Positions 1 through 8,454 of a stretch of 64,000 nucleotides of DNA are shown here, one piece after another. The stretch covers positions 56,671 through 120,670 of the forward strand of contig DAIPWT010000003.1 in NCBI GenBank assembly GCA_036783645.1, in the 5' to 3' direction. Below the pieces are notes generated by a model. That model was given only the letters and a program-made list of their open reading frames with translations. It ran no database searches and was not told the DNA's origin. Numbering within the stretch: the stretch's first letter is position 1; each line of letters begins with the position of its first letter. A program made the position numbers and the translations under genes. This stretch comes from UBA4732 sp002404095. Lineage in GTDB: Bacteria > Planctomycetota > Planctomycetia > Gemmatales > Gemmataceae.

Positions 1-1944
1 GCCGAACACGCCGCAGGTAAACCGCTACCGCCCTTGGAGGCGGCGCGGCTCGTCGAAGTGCTTGCTCGCGCCGTCCACGCCGCTCATGAAAAAGGCGTCG
101 TCCATCGCGGCTTACGCCCGGTCTGTATCCGTCTGCAACCGCAGCCTAGTGCCGGTGGTCCGAAGCGTAAGCCGGAGCCTGTCGCGCCGCCGTTCTGGCT
201 GGCCGGCGCTGCGCGTTTCCTGCCCAAGATCGGCGGCTTCGGCTTGGCCCGCCGGCCCGTCGAGGGCGACGCCGCAGACGTGGAATTGCACGATGGTCAA
301 CCTAGCGGTTTGGCGCCGGAACAAGCCTGGGGCCGCAGTCAGGAAATCGGCGCCGGCAGCGATATTTACGCCCTCGGCGCTATCCTGTACGAATTGCTCA
401 CCGGCCGGCCGCCGTATCGCGGTCGCACACCAGGCGAGACATTGGAGCGCATCCGCGCGGGAGAACTGCCGGCGTTTTCCAATAAGGGCAGGGGGCTGCC
501 CTTCGATCTGATCGCCGTCTGCCGCAAGGCCATGCGCCGGCAGCCGAAGAATCGGTACAAGACGGCGCTGGACCTGGCTGACGACCTGCGCGCCTTCGCC
601 GCCGGCCGGCCCGTCCAGGCGCGGCAAGCCTCCGCATCGGAGCGGGCCGGTCGTTGGGTGCGCCGCCGGCCGCTGACGACGGCGCTGTTATTCCTCTGTC
701 TCTTGGCGGTGGCGGCCATCTGTTTCGCCGGCATCTACTTCGTGACGGCGACTTATTACGACATGCGCGAATTGTCGTTGCACGCCGACGGGGCGGATAG
801 TCGGAGGAGCGAGCTTGCCAAACGACTTTTGGACTCGCAAAACGCGGAAAAGCGAATTACATACTACCACCGCATCTTGCTGGCGGATCGCGCGGCGGCG
901 GCGGATGACAGAGAACGGGCGCGGCAGTTGCTTGATAGCTGTCCGGTCGATCTGCGCCATTGGGAGTGGCACTATCTCAATGACCGCTTGGCCCAGCCCG
1001 GTAAAGGTTACCTTAGTCTCACGGGGCCGGCTCAGCACGTCAACGCGATCGCGTACAGCCCGGACGGCCGCCGACTGGCGGCGGCGACGGGCGCCGCGCC
1101 GCGCAATTTCGGCGACCCTGGCGTCAAGGGAGAAGTCCTCATCTGGAAGCTCCCTGCCGCGCTCCCTTCGCACAACCTGAATGGGTTTCCCGGCGTTCCG
1201 CGCGCCATCGCGTTCAGTCCGGATGGGCGCTGGCTGGCGGCGGCCGTCGGCGGCCAGGCCGCGAACGTCCGAGAGTGGGATACGTCGCAAAAAATCAAAC
1301 TCCCGCCGTGGTCGCTCAACGGCGCCCAGCCGACGGACTTGGCATACAGCCCGGACGGCAAACGGCTGGCGACGTTGGACGAACACGGCAATATTCATCT
1401 CTTCCCCGTTGGCGGCGGTCCCGAAACGGCGTTTATGCTCTTTGCGAAAAGTACATGCCTAGCGTTGCTCAATCCGGACGGTACGAAACTGGCGTTGGCC
1501 AACCCCGACTTGGATCAAGTCGAGATCCGCGAGCCGCAGCGAGGGGTATCCCTGGAGGCCGCCGAACACGACGCGGAGATTTTGGCGCTGGCCTTCAACC
1601 CGGCAACGAATCTGTTGGCGTCGGGCGACCGCGAGGGCATTGTCCAGGTCTGGAACGTGGCGACGAACCGCCTCGCGGCCACACTTCACGCTCACACCGG
1701 AGCAGTGACGGGCCTTTCATTTACCCACGACGGCAGGCGGTTGGCCACATCAAGCGAGGACGGCGCCGTGCGCATTTGGGATCCCGTTCTGGGGCTGGAA
1801 CTCCTGCGGCTGACTCCGTTCGACAAGGACGCCGACGGTAGCAACGGCGTCACGGCCGTACAGTTCAGCCCTGCGGCGGACGACTGGCAATTGGCGGCCG
1901 TTCATGGCAATGAAATCCGCATCGTCGGGCCGCAACGGCCGTGA
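1..1944 (+). CDS. Ser/Thr kinase-like (probable pseudokinase) with membrane anchor and WD40 propeller, 5' truncated by window
   Basis: The frame is open from base 1, so the N-terminal lobe lies outside the window. The visible part begins in the kinase C-lobe. The catalytic loop reads HRGLRP (H at 103-105) where active kinases have HRDLKP, and the metal-binding DFG reads GFG (235-243). Both catalytic aspartates are therefore glycine, while the structural LAPEQ and SDIYALGAILYELLTG motifs are kept. A hydrophobic segment near codons 225-250 should anchor the protein in the membrane. From about codon 330 there are WD40-type blades with repeated SPDGRRLA and VRIWD motifs. Kinase-WD40 fusions are common in planctomycetes as signalling proteins; this one is more likely a scaffold than an active kinase. 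A 29-bp-arm palindrome starts 9 bases after the stop. Confidence 0.85.
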   Translation, partial: AEHAAGKPLPPLEAARLVEVLARAVHAAHEKGVVHRGLRPVCIRLQPQPSAGGPKRKPEPVAPPFWLAGAARFLPKIGGFGLARRPVEGDAADVELHDGQPSGLAPEQAWGRSQEIGAGSDIYALGAILYELLTGRPPYRGRTPGETLERIRAGELPAFSNKGRGLPFDLIAVCRKAMRRQPKNRYKTALDLADDLRAFAAGRPVQARQASASERAGRWVRRRPLTTALLFLCLLAVAAICFAGIYFVTATYYDMRELSLHADGADSRRSELAKRLLDSQNAEKRITYYHRILLADRAAAADDRERARQLLDSCPVDLRHWEWHYLNDRLAQPGKGYLSLTGPAQHVNAIAYSPDGRRLAAATGAAPRNFGDPGVKGEVLIWKLPAALPSHNLNGFPGVPRAIAFSPDGRWLAAAVGGQAANVREWDTSQKIKLPPWSLNGAQPTDLAYSPDGKRLATLDEHGNIHLFPVGGGPETAFMLFAKSTCLALLNPDGTKLALANPDLDQVEIREPQRGVSLEAAEHDAEILALAFNPATNLLASGDREGIVQVWNVATNRLAATLHAHTGAVTGLSFTHDGRRLATSSEDGAVRIWDPVLGLELLRLTPFDKDADGSNGVTAVQFSPAADDWQLAAVHGNEIRIVGPQRP

Positions 1945-1953
1945 AACCTGCTT

Positions 1954-2034
1954 GGCGAGCCGGGTCGCGTAAGCACCCGGAGAATGCTGCAGCGACGGCG
2001 CCCAACTCCGGGCGCTTACGCGACCCGGCTCGCC
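1954..2034. repeat. Palindromic element, family A (GCCGGGTCGCGT type)
   Basis: The arms are 1954-1982 and 2006-2034, 29 bp each with one mismatch, and the loop is 23 bases. The same arm occurs at 27846-27921, as a lone arm at 58510-58538, and beside the assembly gap at 53759-53887. The loop shares CAGCGAC with the 27846 copy. It could act as a terminator hairpin for the upstream gene, but no T-tract follows. The rest of 1945-2224 shows no other recognisable feature. Confidence 0.9.
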
Positions 2035-2224
2035 TGTCCCGAAATTGCTCTGGACATCGCCGCCCCATTCTGGCATACGCCTCCCCTTCACACAAAACAT
2101 CGCTTTTCGAGCCGCCTCGGCTCGGCCGGACGCGGGCGTCGGCCGCGGGATCGAGGCGCGCGGGACGCGGCCGGATCGTTCGAGGGGGAACGGGTCGGTC
2201 AAGGGCATCCGCGGGGAGGAAGTT

Positions 2225-2758
2225 ATGGGCATGGTCGGGAAGGGGATGACGGTCGCGGTCCTACTGACGGGAATGGCGGCGTCGGCGGCGTTGGCGCAGC
2301 AACCGGACGGCGACTTGCACTCGGCCGCGCCTAAGCCGAAGGCCTTTTGGGACGGCTGGTTCACGGCGGCCGCCAAGCCCGCGGAGAAAAAGCCCGATGC
2401 GTTGGCAGCGCCGCCGGCCGGGCCGTCGGCCGCCGAAATTGCGGCCGCGACGCGCAAACGGGAGTTGGCCTCCTACTCACGCCGCATGGAAGTGTGCGAC
2501 CGGCTCATGGACGTCGCCGTCCAGAACAACGACGAGGCCATGCAGACGCGGATCGAACAACTCAAAGACCGCGCGTGGAACCTTTATCAACAACGAACCG
2601 GCGGATTGGCCGTTTCCGGGTCTCAGTCGCCGGACGAGGACGTTCTCGACCGCCGGCTCGGCGTGAATTCGACCGGCCGCCCTCTGACGGCCGCGCCGGC
2701 CGGCAAGGCGAAACCGGACGCCGGCCAGGCGTCGCTCAAGCGGGAGGTCAAGCCATGA
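2225..2758 (+). CDS. Small secreted or periplasmic protein, function unknown
   Basis: This 177-residue protein is not recognised. The ATG at 2225 is chosen because a GGAGGAAG Shine-Dalgarno lies just upstream and because the frame then starts with a signal peptide: a short basic start, a hydrophobic stretch, and an ALA-Q cleavage-like site near residue 23. The open frame extends further upstream but runs through low-quality coding sequence. After an Ala/Pro/Lys-rich linker there is a charged, probably helical stretch around residues 80-125, then another low-complexity tail. The stop overlaps the next start as ATGA at 2755-2758, so the two genes are translationally coupled. Confidence 0.7.
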   Translation: MGMVGKGMTVAVLLTGMAASAALAQQPDGDLHSAAPKPKAFWDGWFTAAAKPAEKKPDALAAPPAGPSAAEIAAATRKRELASYSRRMEVCDRLMDVAVQNNDEAMQTRIEQLKDRAWNLYQQRTGGLAVSGSQSPDEDVLDRRLGVNSTGRPLTAAPAGKAKPDAGQASLKREVKP

Positions 2759-3015
2759 AGCGGACGATTCTTTTCCTGCTGGTCCTGACGGCGACCGGCT
2801 GCGTCGAATTGCCCATTCGGCCGGAGCCGAACGCGACGTATAAGAAGGCGACAAAAGCGCCGGCCCCGGAGGCCGCAATGCCGAAGCCGGTGATGGGATT
2901 GCCTTCAGTGGCGCCCGATCAGGTGAGCGACGACAACGCACCGCAGGTGCTTGACGCGCTGCGCGAGGAAATGGATCGCGCCGCCAGCGAACGCTCGTCG
3001 TCGCCGAAACCTTGA
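2755..3015 (+). CDS. Small lipoprotein, function unknown
   Basis: The 86-residue product begins MKRTILFLLVLTATGC, a textbook lipoprotein signal with lipobox TATGC, so Cys16 would be lipidated. The mature part is short, rich in Pro, Ala, Glu and Lys, and shows no domain. It overlaps the upstream secreted-protein gene by four bases (ATGA), and the two probably act together at the envelope. A palindrome shared with the converging transporter gene starts 5 bases after its stop. Confidence 0.65.
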   Translation: MKRTILFLLVLTATGCVELPIRPEPNATYKKATKAPAPEAAMPKPVMGLPSVAPDQVSDDNAPQVLDALREEMDRAASERSSSPKP

Positions 3016-3020
3016 GTCCA

Positions 3021-3095
3021 GGCGCCGATTAGCCACGACGCGAAGCGGAGCGCGAGACCAACATGCTCCGCTTCGCGTCGCGGCTAACCGGCGCC
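3021..3095. repeat. Palindromic element overlapping the 3' end of the MFS gene
   Basis: The arms are 3021-3051 and 3065-3095, 31 bp each with two mismatches, around a 13-base loop. The core AGCCGCGAC plus CGAAG is shared with the element at 10883-10941. The stop codon of the MFS gene (3029-3031) lies in the left arm, so the element encodes that protein's last residues. Confidence 0.9.
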
Positions 3096-4372
3096 GACGG
3101 GTCTCCCGGTCCCCACAGCGCCAGGAGCGCCACAAAGGCGATAAGCGGGAACGTTCCAGCCAGGACCATACACAGAGTAAAAGAGTTTGTGTTTTCTCGA
3201 AGATGTGCAATCATTTCTTGCCAGCCCGCCAGAGCGATCCAGCACACGAAACTGAGCAGGCCGGTCAGCGTCCCCTGGTGCTTCACCGTCAAATCCTGGC
3301 TGAACGAGTAGTAAGCCGGGAACACGCCTAGCGAGCCGAACCCCACCAGCAGCAGCAACGTCAGCAATAAAGCTCCCGCCGGTAGGAACGCCGCCCAGAC
3401 GGCCAGGGCCGCCAGCAGGGCGTAAGCGAAAAATACTACCATTCGGTTGAAGTGAACGGTGAAGCCCAGTCGTGCCAGAAGGAGGGTGGCAAGTCCCGCC
3501 GAAAGCGCGCCGAGGTCCGTGGAGATGTAATAGGCCGACGTGAACAAAGTACGCTGCCCCTCGTCGTAGCCCAGCTGTTTCAGCAACACGAGCATCCAGG
3601 CGCGGAAGAAGTGCCAGGTCGCGTTGATTGCCACCACTAGGATCACTAGGGCGAGGAGACGACGCGCCGTCAGCCAAGCACTTGGCGGCAGTTTGTCGGC
3701 CTGAAAGGCGGTCGCCCCGGCCGCCCCCCGTAGGTCGCCGGGCCGGAGACTTATCAGCCACAAGATCACCCAAGCCATACCGCACCCCCCCACCACGAGG
3801 AAGGGCTTGCGCCAGGAGCCGACCACGCTCTCCGGGGCGGTGTAATATACTACGACAGGAATGATAATTGCGCCTATTGAGGCACCGCTCTGGAGTAGGC
3901 TGTTGCCCATCGTGCGCTCGGCCGGCGCCAGGAGGTGCTGCGTGGTGCGCAGCGCGCAGGGCCAGTGGCCCGCCTCGGCCAATCCCAATAAAAGACGGCA
4001 GGCGAAGAGCCAGTAAAAGCCTTGGGCGAAGCCCGCGGCGAAGCCCGCCGCCGACCACGCCAACAATACCGCGGGGTAGACCCAGTAGACGTTGGCGCGA
4101 TCCGCCAACCAACCCACCAGGAGGGCGCCGACGGCGAACGCGACGGCGAAACCGGCTTCGATGTCGCCATATTCCACGAATGTAAGCCGCATCTCACCGG
4201 GAGGGGCCGGCTCGGCGTTGGCGTCGCGCGGCAGTAGGCGCGGCGCCACCATGTTGAGCGTGAGCCTGTCCATGTAGTTGACCATCGTAGCCAGCAAAAG
4301 CAGGCCGCAGACCCACCATTTCCAGGCCCGCGACCGGCCGGGCAATCGAAGATCGGGGATGACAACGCTCAT
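3029..4372 (-). CDS. Major facilitator superfamily transporter (ACS/ExuT-like)
   Basis: The 447-residue protein has about twelve hydrophobic segments. The N-terminal MVNYMDRLTLNMVAPRL motif and RLLLGLAEAGHWP in the fourth to fifth helix region resemble the anion:cation symporter branch of MFS, which takes up hexuronates and other organic acids; the substrate cannot be read from sequence. The start is an ATG preceded by GGAGA. The last roughly 18 residues (SRDAKRSMLVSRSASRRG) are encoded by the palindrome at 3021-3095 and look like an acquired tail after the last helix. The gene is divergent from the large operon starting at 4592 and convergent with the lipoprotein gene. Confidence 0.88.
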   Translation of the reverse strand: MSVVIPDLRLPGRSRAWKWWVCGLLLLATMVNYMDRLTLNMVAPRLLPRDANAEPAPPGEMRLTFVEYGDIEAGFAVAFAVGALLVGWLADRANVYWVYPAVLLAWSAAGFAAGFAQGFYWLFACRLLLGLAEAGHWPCALRTTQHLLAPAERTMGNSLLQSGASIGAIIIPVVVYYTAPESVVGSWRKPFLVVGGCGMAWVILWLISLRPGDLRGAAGATAFQADKLPPSAWLTARRLLALVILVVAINATWHFFRAWMLVLLKQLGYDEGQRTLFTSAYYISTDLGALSAGLATLLLARLGFTVHFNRMVVFFAYALLAALAVWAAFLPAGALLLTLLLLVGFGSLGVFPAYYSFSQDLTVKHQGTLTGLLSFVCWIALAGWQEMIAHLRENTNSFTLCMVLAGTFPLIAFVALLALWGPGDPSAPVSRDAKRSMLVSRSASRRG

Positions 4373-4591
4373 ATCGGGAGATTCTCCGGGACGCGGGCCG
4401 TGGAGGAGAGTGTAACCATCCCTCGGTCGCCCTGCCAGTGTTGCGACGGGAATCTCCCCGCTTGCTGATTGACAAAGCGCGCCCTGTACCTTTCAATACA
4501 TTCACGGTTCGACCCGCCGCCGGCTTCTCTCCAACGGAACACGGCCTACCTTCGTGACGCTTCGGTTCGTCCCACCGCGGAGGAATAACGC

Positions 4592-7500
4592 ATGTCTCTG
4601 GACCTGGCTCCCGTCGCGCCGCTCAGCTCGCGGCCGCTATACCGTCTGATACGCCGGACTCGGTTTCTCTTGCGCGTGACCCGCATCGTTACGGGATTAG
4701 CCCTCTCGGTCGGCCTGTTCCTCGGCGCTCTGGCTTTTGTCGTCGCCGTGGACTTGTTGTTGCCTCTGCTTCAAATCCCTTTTAACATCGCGTTTAACCT
4801 CGATCAGGGATTGCGGCTGGCGTCCTTGCTGCTGGTGGTGCTGCCGCCCGCGGCGGCGTTGCTGATCGGCGTCGTCTTCCCCCTGTTCCGCCGCTTCTCG
4901 GCCGGCGCCGTCGCGCGACGCATCGAAGCCCACATTCCGGGCATCCACAACCGTCTCGTCAGCTGCCTTGACCTGGAGGCCAGAGGCCGCGCCGCCGCTT
5001 CGCCGGTCTTTTACCGCCGCCTCCTCACCGAAGCCCTCGACCGTATTCACGGCTTCCGCCCTCGCCGCGTACTCGACTTCGTGAAGCTGCGCCGGGCCGG
5101 ACTAATCGCGGTCATCGGGACGCTGGCTTTCGCCGTGGTCTGGTGTCTGTTCTCGAAGAATCTGCCGACGGCAATGGCGCGTATTTTCCACCCTTTTGAA
5201 GACATTCCGCCTGTCGCCGGCGTAGCGTACACGGTCGAGCCGGACGGCGGCGCTTTCTTGAGGGAAGAGAAGATCGACTTCGCCGCCCATCTCACGCACG
5301 GCGAAACCGGCGCGCTGATGCTGGCCCTTCGCGCAGATAACGGCGCCGCCCGCGACATGCCGCTCGAACAGGTCCATGACGATTCTTCGTTGTTCCAATT
5401 GCAATTGGACACGGTGAGCATCGGCCAAGCGTATCAAAACGGCTTCCATTACCGCGTCCACGGCGGCGGCACCTGGAGTCCTCGCTACGACGTGCGCCTG
5501 GTGGAACGGCCGCTTATCACTAACGTCGATACCGCCGTCTACTACCCGGCCTACATGGCCATTCCTGAAGGCCATCCCACGCCGCGCGAGGCCGCCGAAA
5601 TCATCGGGCCGGAGGGCGGCGAGATCGAGGTCGCCGTACAGGCCGACGGGCAAGTCGCGGTAGGCGAAATTCAATTGCTCACGCCGGGCAAGCGCCCTCT
5701 CACGGCCCGCGAACAGGTCGAGCGCGTCTGGTTCGAGGACAAAGCGCCGGCGGATGCGCCAGCAGGCGGGACGTGGAATCAGGTCAAGAAAGAGAAGCAT
5801 TCGGCCCATACGGAGCCATATGCGATCGGCGAACACGGCCATTGGTTCCAGGGTGACGCCGCCGGCTTCGCCGTGCAGCCGGGCGACGTGCTGTTTGCCT
5901 ACGTTTTTATCGACCCGCAGACGCCGCCCGACGAAATCCTGGTGCAGTGGAACGATGGAACGGGTTGGGAACATGGCGCCGCCTGGGGCGCGGACCTGAT
6001 CCATCAGGGCAGACTCGGCGCCGCGTCTCGACGGTTGATGGGCAAACATCTGCCAGTCGGCGGTCAATGGGTGCGCCTAGAAGTCCCCGCGAAGGACGTG
6101 GACCTGGAAGGCAAGACCGTCCACGGTATGGCGTTCAAAATGAGCGGCGGCCAGTGCTGGTGGGGCAAGTCCGGCGCGGTCCGCACCGAGGAACCGACGT
6201 ATTTGGTCGATAAGACGTTTCCGATGTCGTTGGAAGCGACGGGCCGCTGGACGGGCCGGCTGCCGCTCGTCGGCAAGGGAGTATTGCGGGCGGAAATGCG
6301 CAACCAAGAGGGCCACGCCAACAAGCCGATGGCGGAGCTGCGATACACGGCCGTCAAGGATCAGCCGCCGCAGGTCGTGTTGCAACGGCCGGGCGCCGAG
6401 TTGACGCTGAGCGAGCCGCAGGCGCCGCCGTTGACCATCGCGGCCTTCGATGATTACGGCCTGAAGGACGTGACAGTGTTTTACCGAGACAATGAGGCGC
6501 AGCCTTATCAGAGCCGTATACTCCGCCATTTCGACAAGCCTGAGCGAAACCAAACTATCGTGGCGCCGTTGCGGGAAGCGGCAGAGTTAAAACAGGGCGG
6601 CGTACTCCACTATTACATTCAGGCGTCCGACCGCAAGGACCAGACGGCCCGCACGCCAGAATATGTGGTGCGCATCACCGCCGACGCCAACGCGGCCGAC
6701 AAGCAAGAGGCGGCGTTCGACAAGACGCAAGACACCTTCCACGACCGGCTGTTGAAGTTGATCGCGGAGCAAAAAACGGTGCAGACCAAGGTCGAAAAAC
6801 TCGACAAGCAATATGCGGAGACGACTGAAAAGGCGCGTAAGGAACAGGCCGCGGCGCCGGAACCGCCGCCGCCCGACCCGAAGGCTCCGACGCCTCCCAT
6901 GCCCACGCCGAAGGACGGCCCCAAACTCGATCCGGAAACGGCGAAACAACTGGCCGAGTTGGAGAAGCAGTTGGCGGAGTTGGCCAAGGAAGAAAACAAG
7001 AACGCGGAAGACGCGGCGCATTTGAACGAAGACTTGACCAAAGCAAACGCCGAGGCCGAGAAGTTGCAGACGTTGCCGCCGATCGTGGCGGCGGAAATGA
7101 AGGCGCTCCAGAAGACGTTCGAGCAAACGGCTGTTAAGGCGATGAAGAACCTGGGCGAGCAATTCAACCAGGGCGCCAACCCGAAGTCGGACGCCCCGGA
7201 CCTCAAAGACCTAGAAAACCAGGCCAATCGCCTGGCGAAAGACCTGGAAGGCGTCAAGGATCGGATGGAGGCGCTCGACAACGCGCGCAAGGGGCTGCGC
7301 GACGACCTCGCCAAGGCGTTGCAGGAATTGCAGCGCGAGATGCTCAACGAGAACGGCAAGCTGAGCGAACGCGACTTGCAAGATCTGCGCGATTTCATCG
7401 CCAAAATGCGCGAACAGTTGAAGGACTTCCAGGGCAAGCAGGAAAAGCTACTCGACACGGTCGAAAAGGGCGGCGACCTCAAGGACGTGGAGCGTCAGCA

Positions 7501-8374
7501 GGCCGATCTAGACAAACAGTTGGACAAGATGCTCGACGCTGCACGCAAGATGTTGGCCGCGAAACGCAAGCCTAACCGCCGTAAACCGACCTTCCCAGAC
7601 GAGCCGTATACGCCGGACGACGAAGTGAAAGTGCCGCCGAAGGATGACGATACGAATGAGCCGCTGCCAAACGCCAAGAAGCCGGACGGCACGGCCAACC
7701 CAGACGAGAAGAAGTCGGACGCCGCCAAGGACGATGACGATAAGGAGCCGCTCGATATGCCCGCGCTCGGCGGCCCGAAGCAAGTAACGGACAAGCGCTT
7801 CGATAAGAAGAAACGCCCGGTCGCCCATAAGCCCGGCGACAAGGACGACGCCGACGCGCAGCGCAACGACTTGGAATCACACCAGAACGACCGGCTGCGC
7901 GACCTCGACGCCGCGGAGAAAAGCCTGGCCTCCGATCAGCAGACGTTGGAGAAAATGTTGCAGGGGCTGGAAGAGGCCATGAAGGCCGCCGGCCAGAAAG
8001 AGGCCAAACCCGGTCAGCCGAATGAGGCCGACGACGCCATGCAGCAGCTTCAACACATGCTGGAATCGCCGGCGCTGCGCGAGGCGCGGGCGATGCTGCA
8101 GCGGATGCACAAGGGGCAGGCGTCCAAGTCGAAACAACCGTCGAACCAGCCGCCGACGCCTTCGCAGAGCGAAACCAGCCAGTCCGGCAACAACCCACCG
8201 GTGGGCGCCGCCGACTTGTCGAAGCTGTCGCCGGCCGCGCGCGAGGCCGTCATGAAATTGTCGCCGCGTTTGCGCGAAGAGTTGCTGCAAGGGCTGCGCG
8301 AACAGGGGCCGGAAGGTTACGGCCCGTTCATTGAGGATTACTTTAAGCGCTTGACGGAGACGAAAACTCCATAA
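4592..8374 (+). CDS. Giant membrane-anchored coiled-coil protein (DUF4175-like)
   Basis: The 1260-residue protein has three predicted membrane helices near residues 31-57, 77-97 and 168-186. A beta-rich extracytoplasmic part with Ig-like character runs to about 650, followed by long Glu/Lys/Gln-rich coiled coil (about 690-1010), a Lys/Asp/Pro-rich low-complexity stretch (about 1010-1110) and a further helical, Gln-rich tail. The architecture resembles the large DUF4175-type proteins that accompany MoxR/VWA clusters. The start follows a GGAGGA site. It opens an 11-gene co-directional cluster reaching 22448; the 4373-4591 gap upstream holds a TTGACA hexamer at 4469 but no convincing -10. A role as an envelope scaffold is inference. 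Confidence 0.75.
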   Translation: MSLDLAPVAPLSSRPLYRLIRRTRFLLRVTRIVTGLALSVGLFLGALAFVVAVDLLLPLLQIPFNIAFNLDQGLRLASLLLVVLPPAAALLIGVVFPLFRRFSAGAVARRIEAHIPGIHNRLVSCLDLEARGRAAASPVFYRRLLTEALDRIHGFRPRRVLDFVKLRRAGLIAVIGTLAFAVVWCLFSKNLPTAMARIFHPFEDIPPVAGVAYTVEPDGGAFLREEKIDFAAHLTHGETGALMLALRADNGAARDMPLEQVHDDSSLFQLQLDTVSIGQAYQNGFHYRVHGGGTWSPRYDVRLVERPLITNVDTAVYYPAYMAIPEGHPTPREAAEIIGPEGGEIEVAVQADGQVAVGEIQLLTPGKRPLTAREQVERVWFEDKAPADAPAGGTWNQVKKEKHSAHTEPYAIGEHGHWFQGDAAGFAVQPGDVLFAYVFIDPQTPPDEILVQWNDGTGWEHGAAWGADLIHQGRLGAASRRLMGKHLPVGGQWVRLEVPAKDVDLEGKTVHGMAFKMSGGQCWWGKSGAVRTEEPTYLVDKTFPMSLEATGRWTGRLPLVGKGVLRAEMRNQEGHANKPMAELRYTAVKDQPPQVVLQRPGAELTLSEPQAPPLTIAAFDDYGLKDVTVFYRDNEAQPYQSRILRHFDKPERNQTIVAPLREAAELKQGGVLHYYIQASDRKDQTARTPEYVVRITADANAADKQEAAFDKTQDTFHDRLLKLIAEQKTVQTKVEKLDKQYAETTEKARKEQAAAPEPPPPDPKAPTPPMPTPKDGPKLDPETAKQLAELEKQLAELAKEENKNAEDAAHLNEDLTKANAEAEKLQTLPPIVAAEMKALQKTFEQTAVKAMKNLGEQFNQGANPKSDAPDLKDLENQANRLAKDLEGVKDRMEALDNARKGLRDDLAKALQELQREMLNENGKLSERDLQDLRDFIAKMREQLKDFQGKQEKLLDTVEKGGDLKDVERQQADLDKQLDKMLDAARKMLAAKRKPNRRKPTFPDEPYTPDDEVKVPPKDDDTNEPLPNAKKPDGTANPDEKKSDAAKDDDDKEPLDMPALGGPKQVTDKRFDKKKRPVAHKPGDKDDADAQRNDLESHQNDRLRDLDAAEKSLASDQQTLEKMLQGLEEAMKAAGQKEAKPGQPNEADDAMQQLQHMLESPALREARAMLQRMHKGQASKSKQPSNQPPTPSQSETSQSGNNPPVGAADLSKLSPAAREAVMKLSPRLREELLQGLREQGPEGYGPFIEDYFKRLTETKTP

Positions 8375-8378
8375 TTTA

Positions 8379-8435
8379 ACGAGCCGCGACCGTAAGGGAG
8401 TGGGGGAAAACCGCTCCCTTACGATCGCGGCTCGT
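8379..8435. repeat. Palindromic element, family B (ACGAGCCGCGACCG type)
   Basis: The arms are 8379-8400 and 8414-8435, 22 bp each with one mismatch, starting 4 bases after a stop codon. It is related to the elements at 29417-29485 and 39750-39819 but has a shorter loop and diverged inner arms. It sits inside an apparent operon, so a full terminator role is unlikely. Confidence 0.88.
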
Positions 8436-8454
8436 CAGGGCTGGAACCAATCCG

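Noticed and set aside
2045..2224. Upstream start of the small secreted protein
   Set aside because: It would bury the signal peptide 60 residues inside the protein; the ATG at 2225 has a strong ribosome site.
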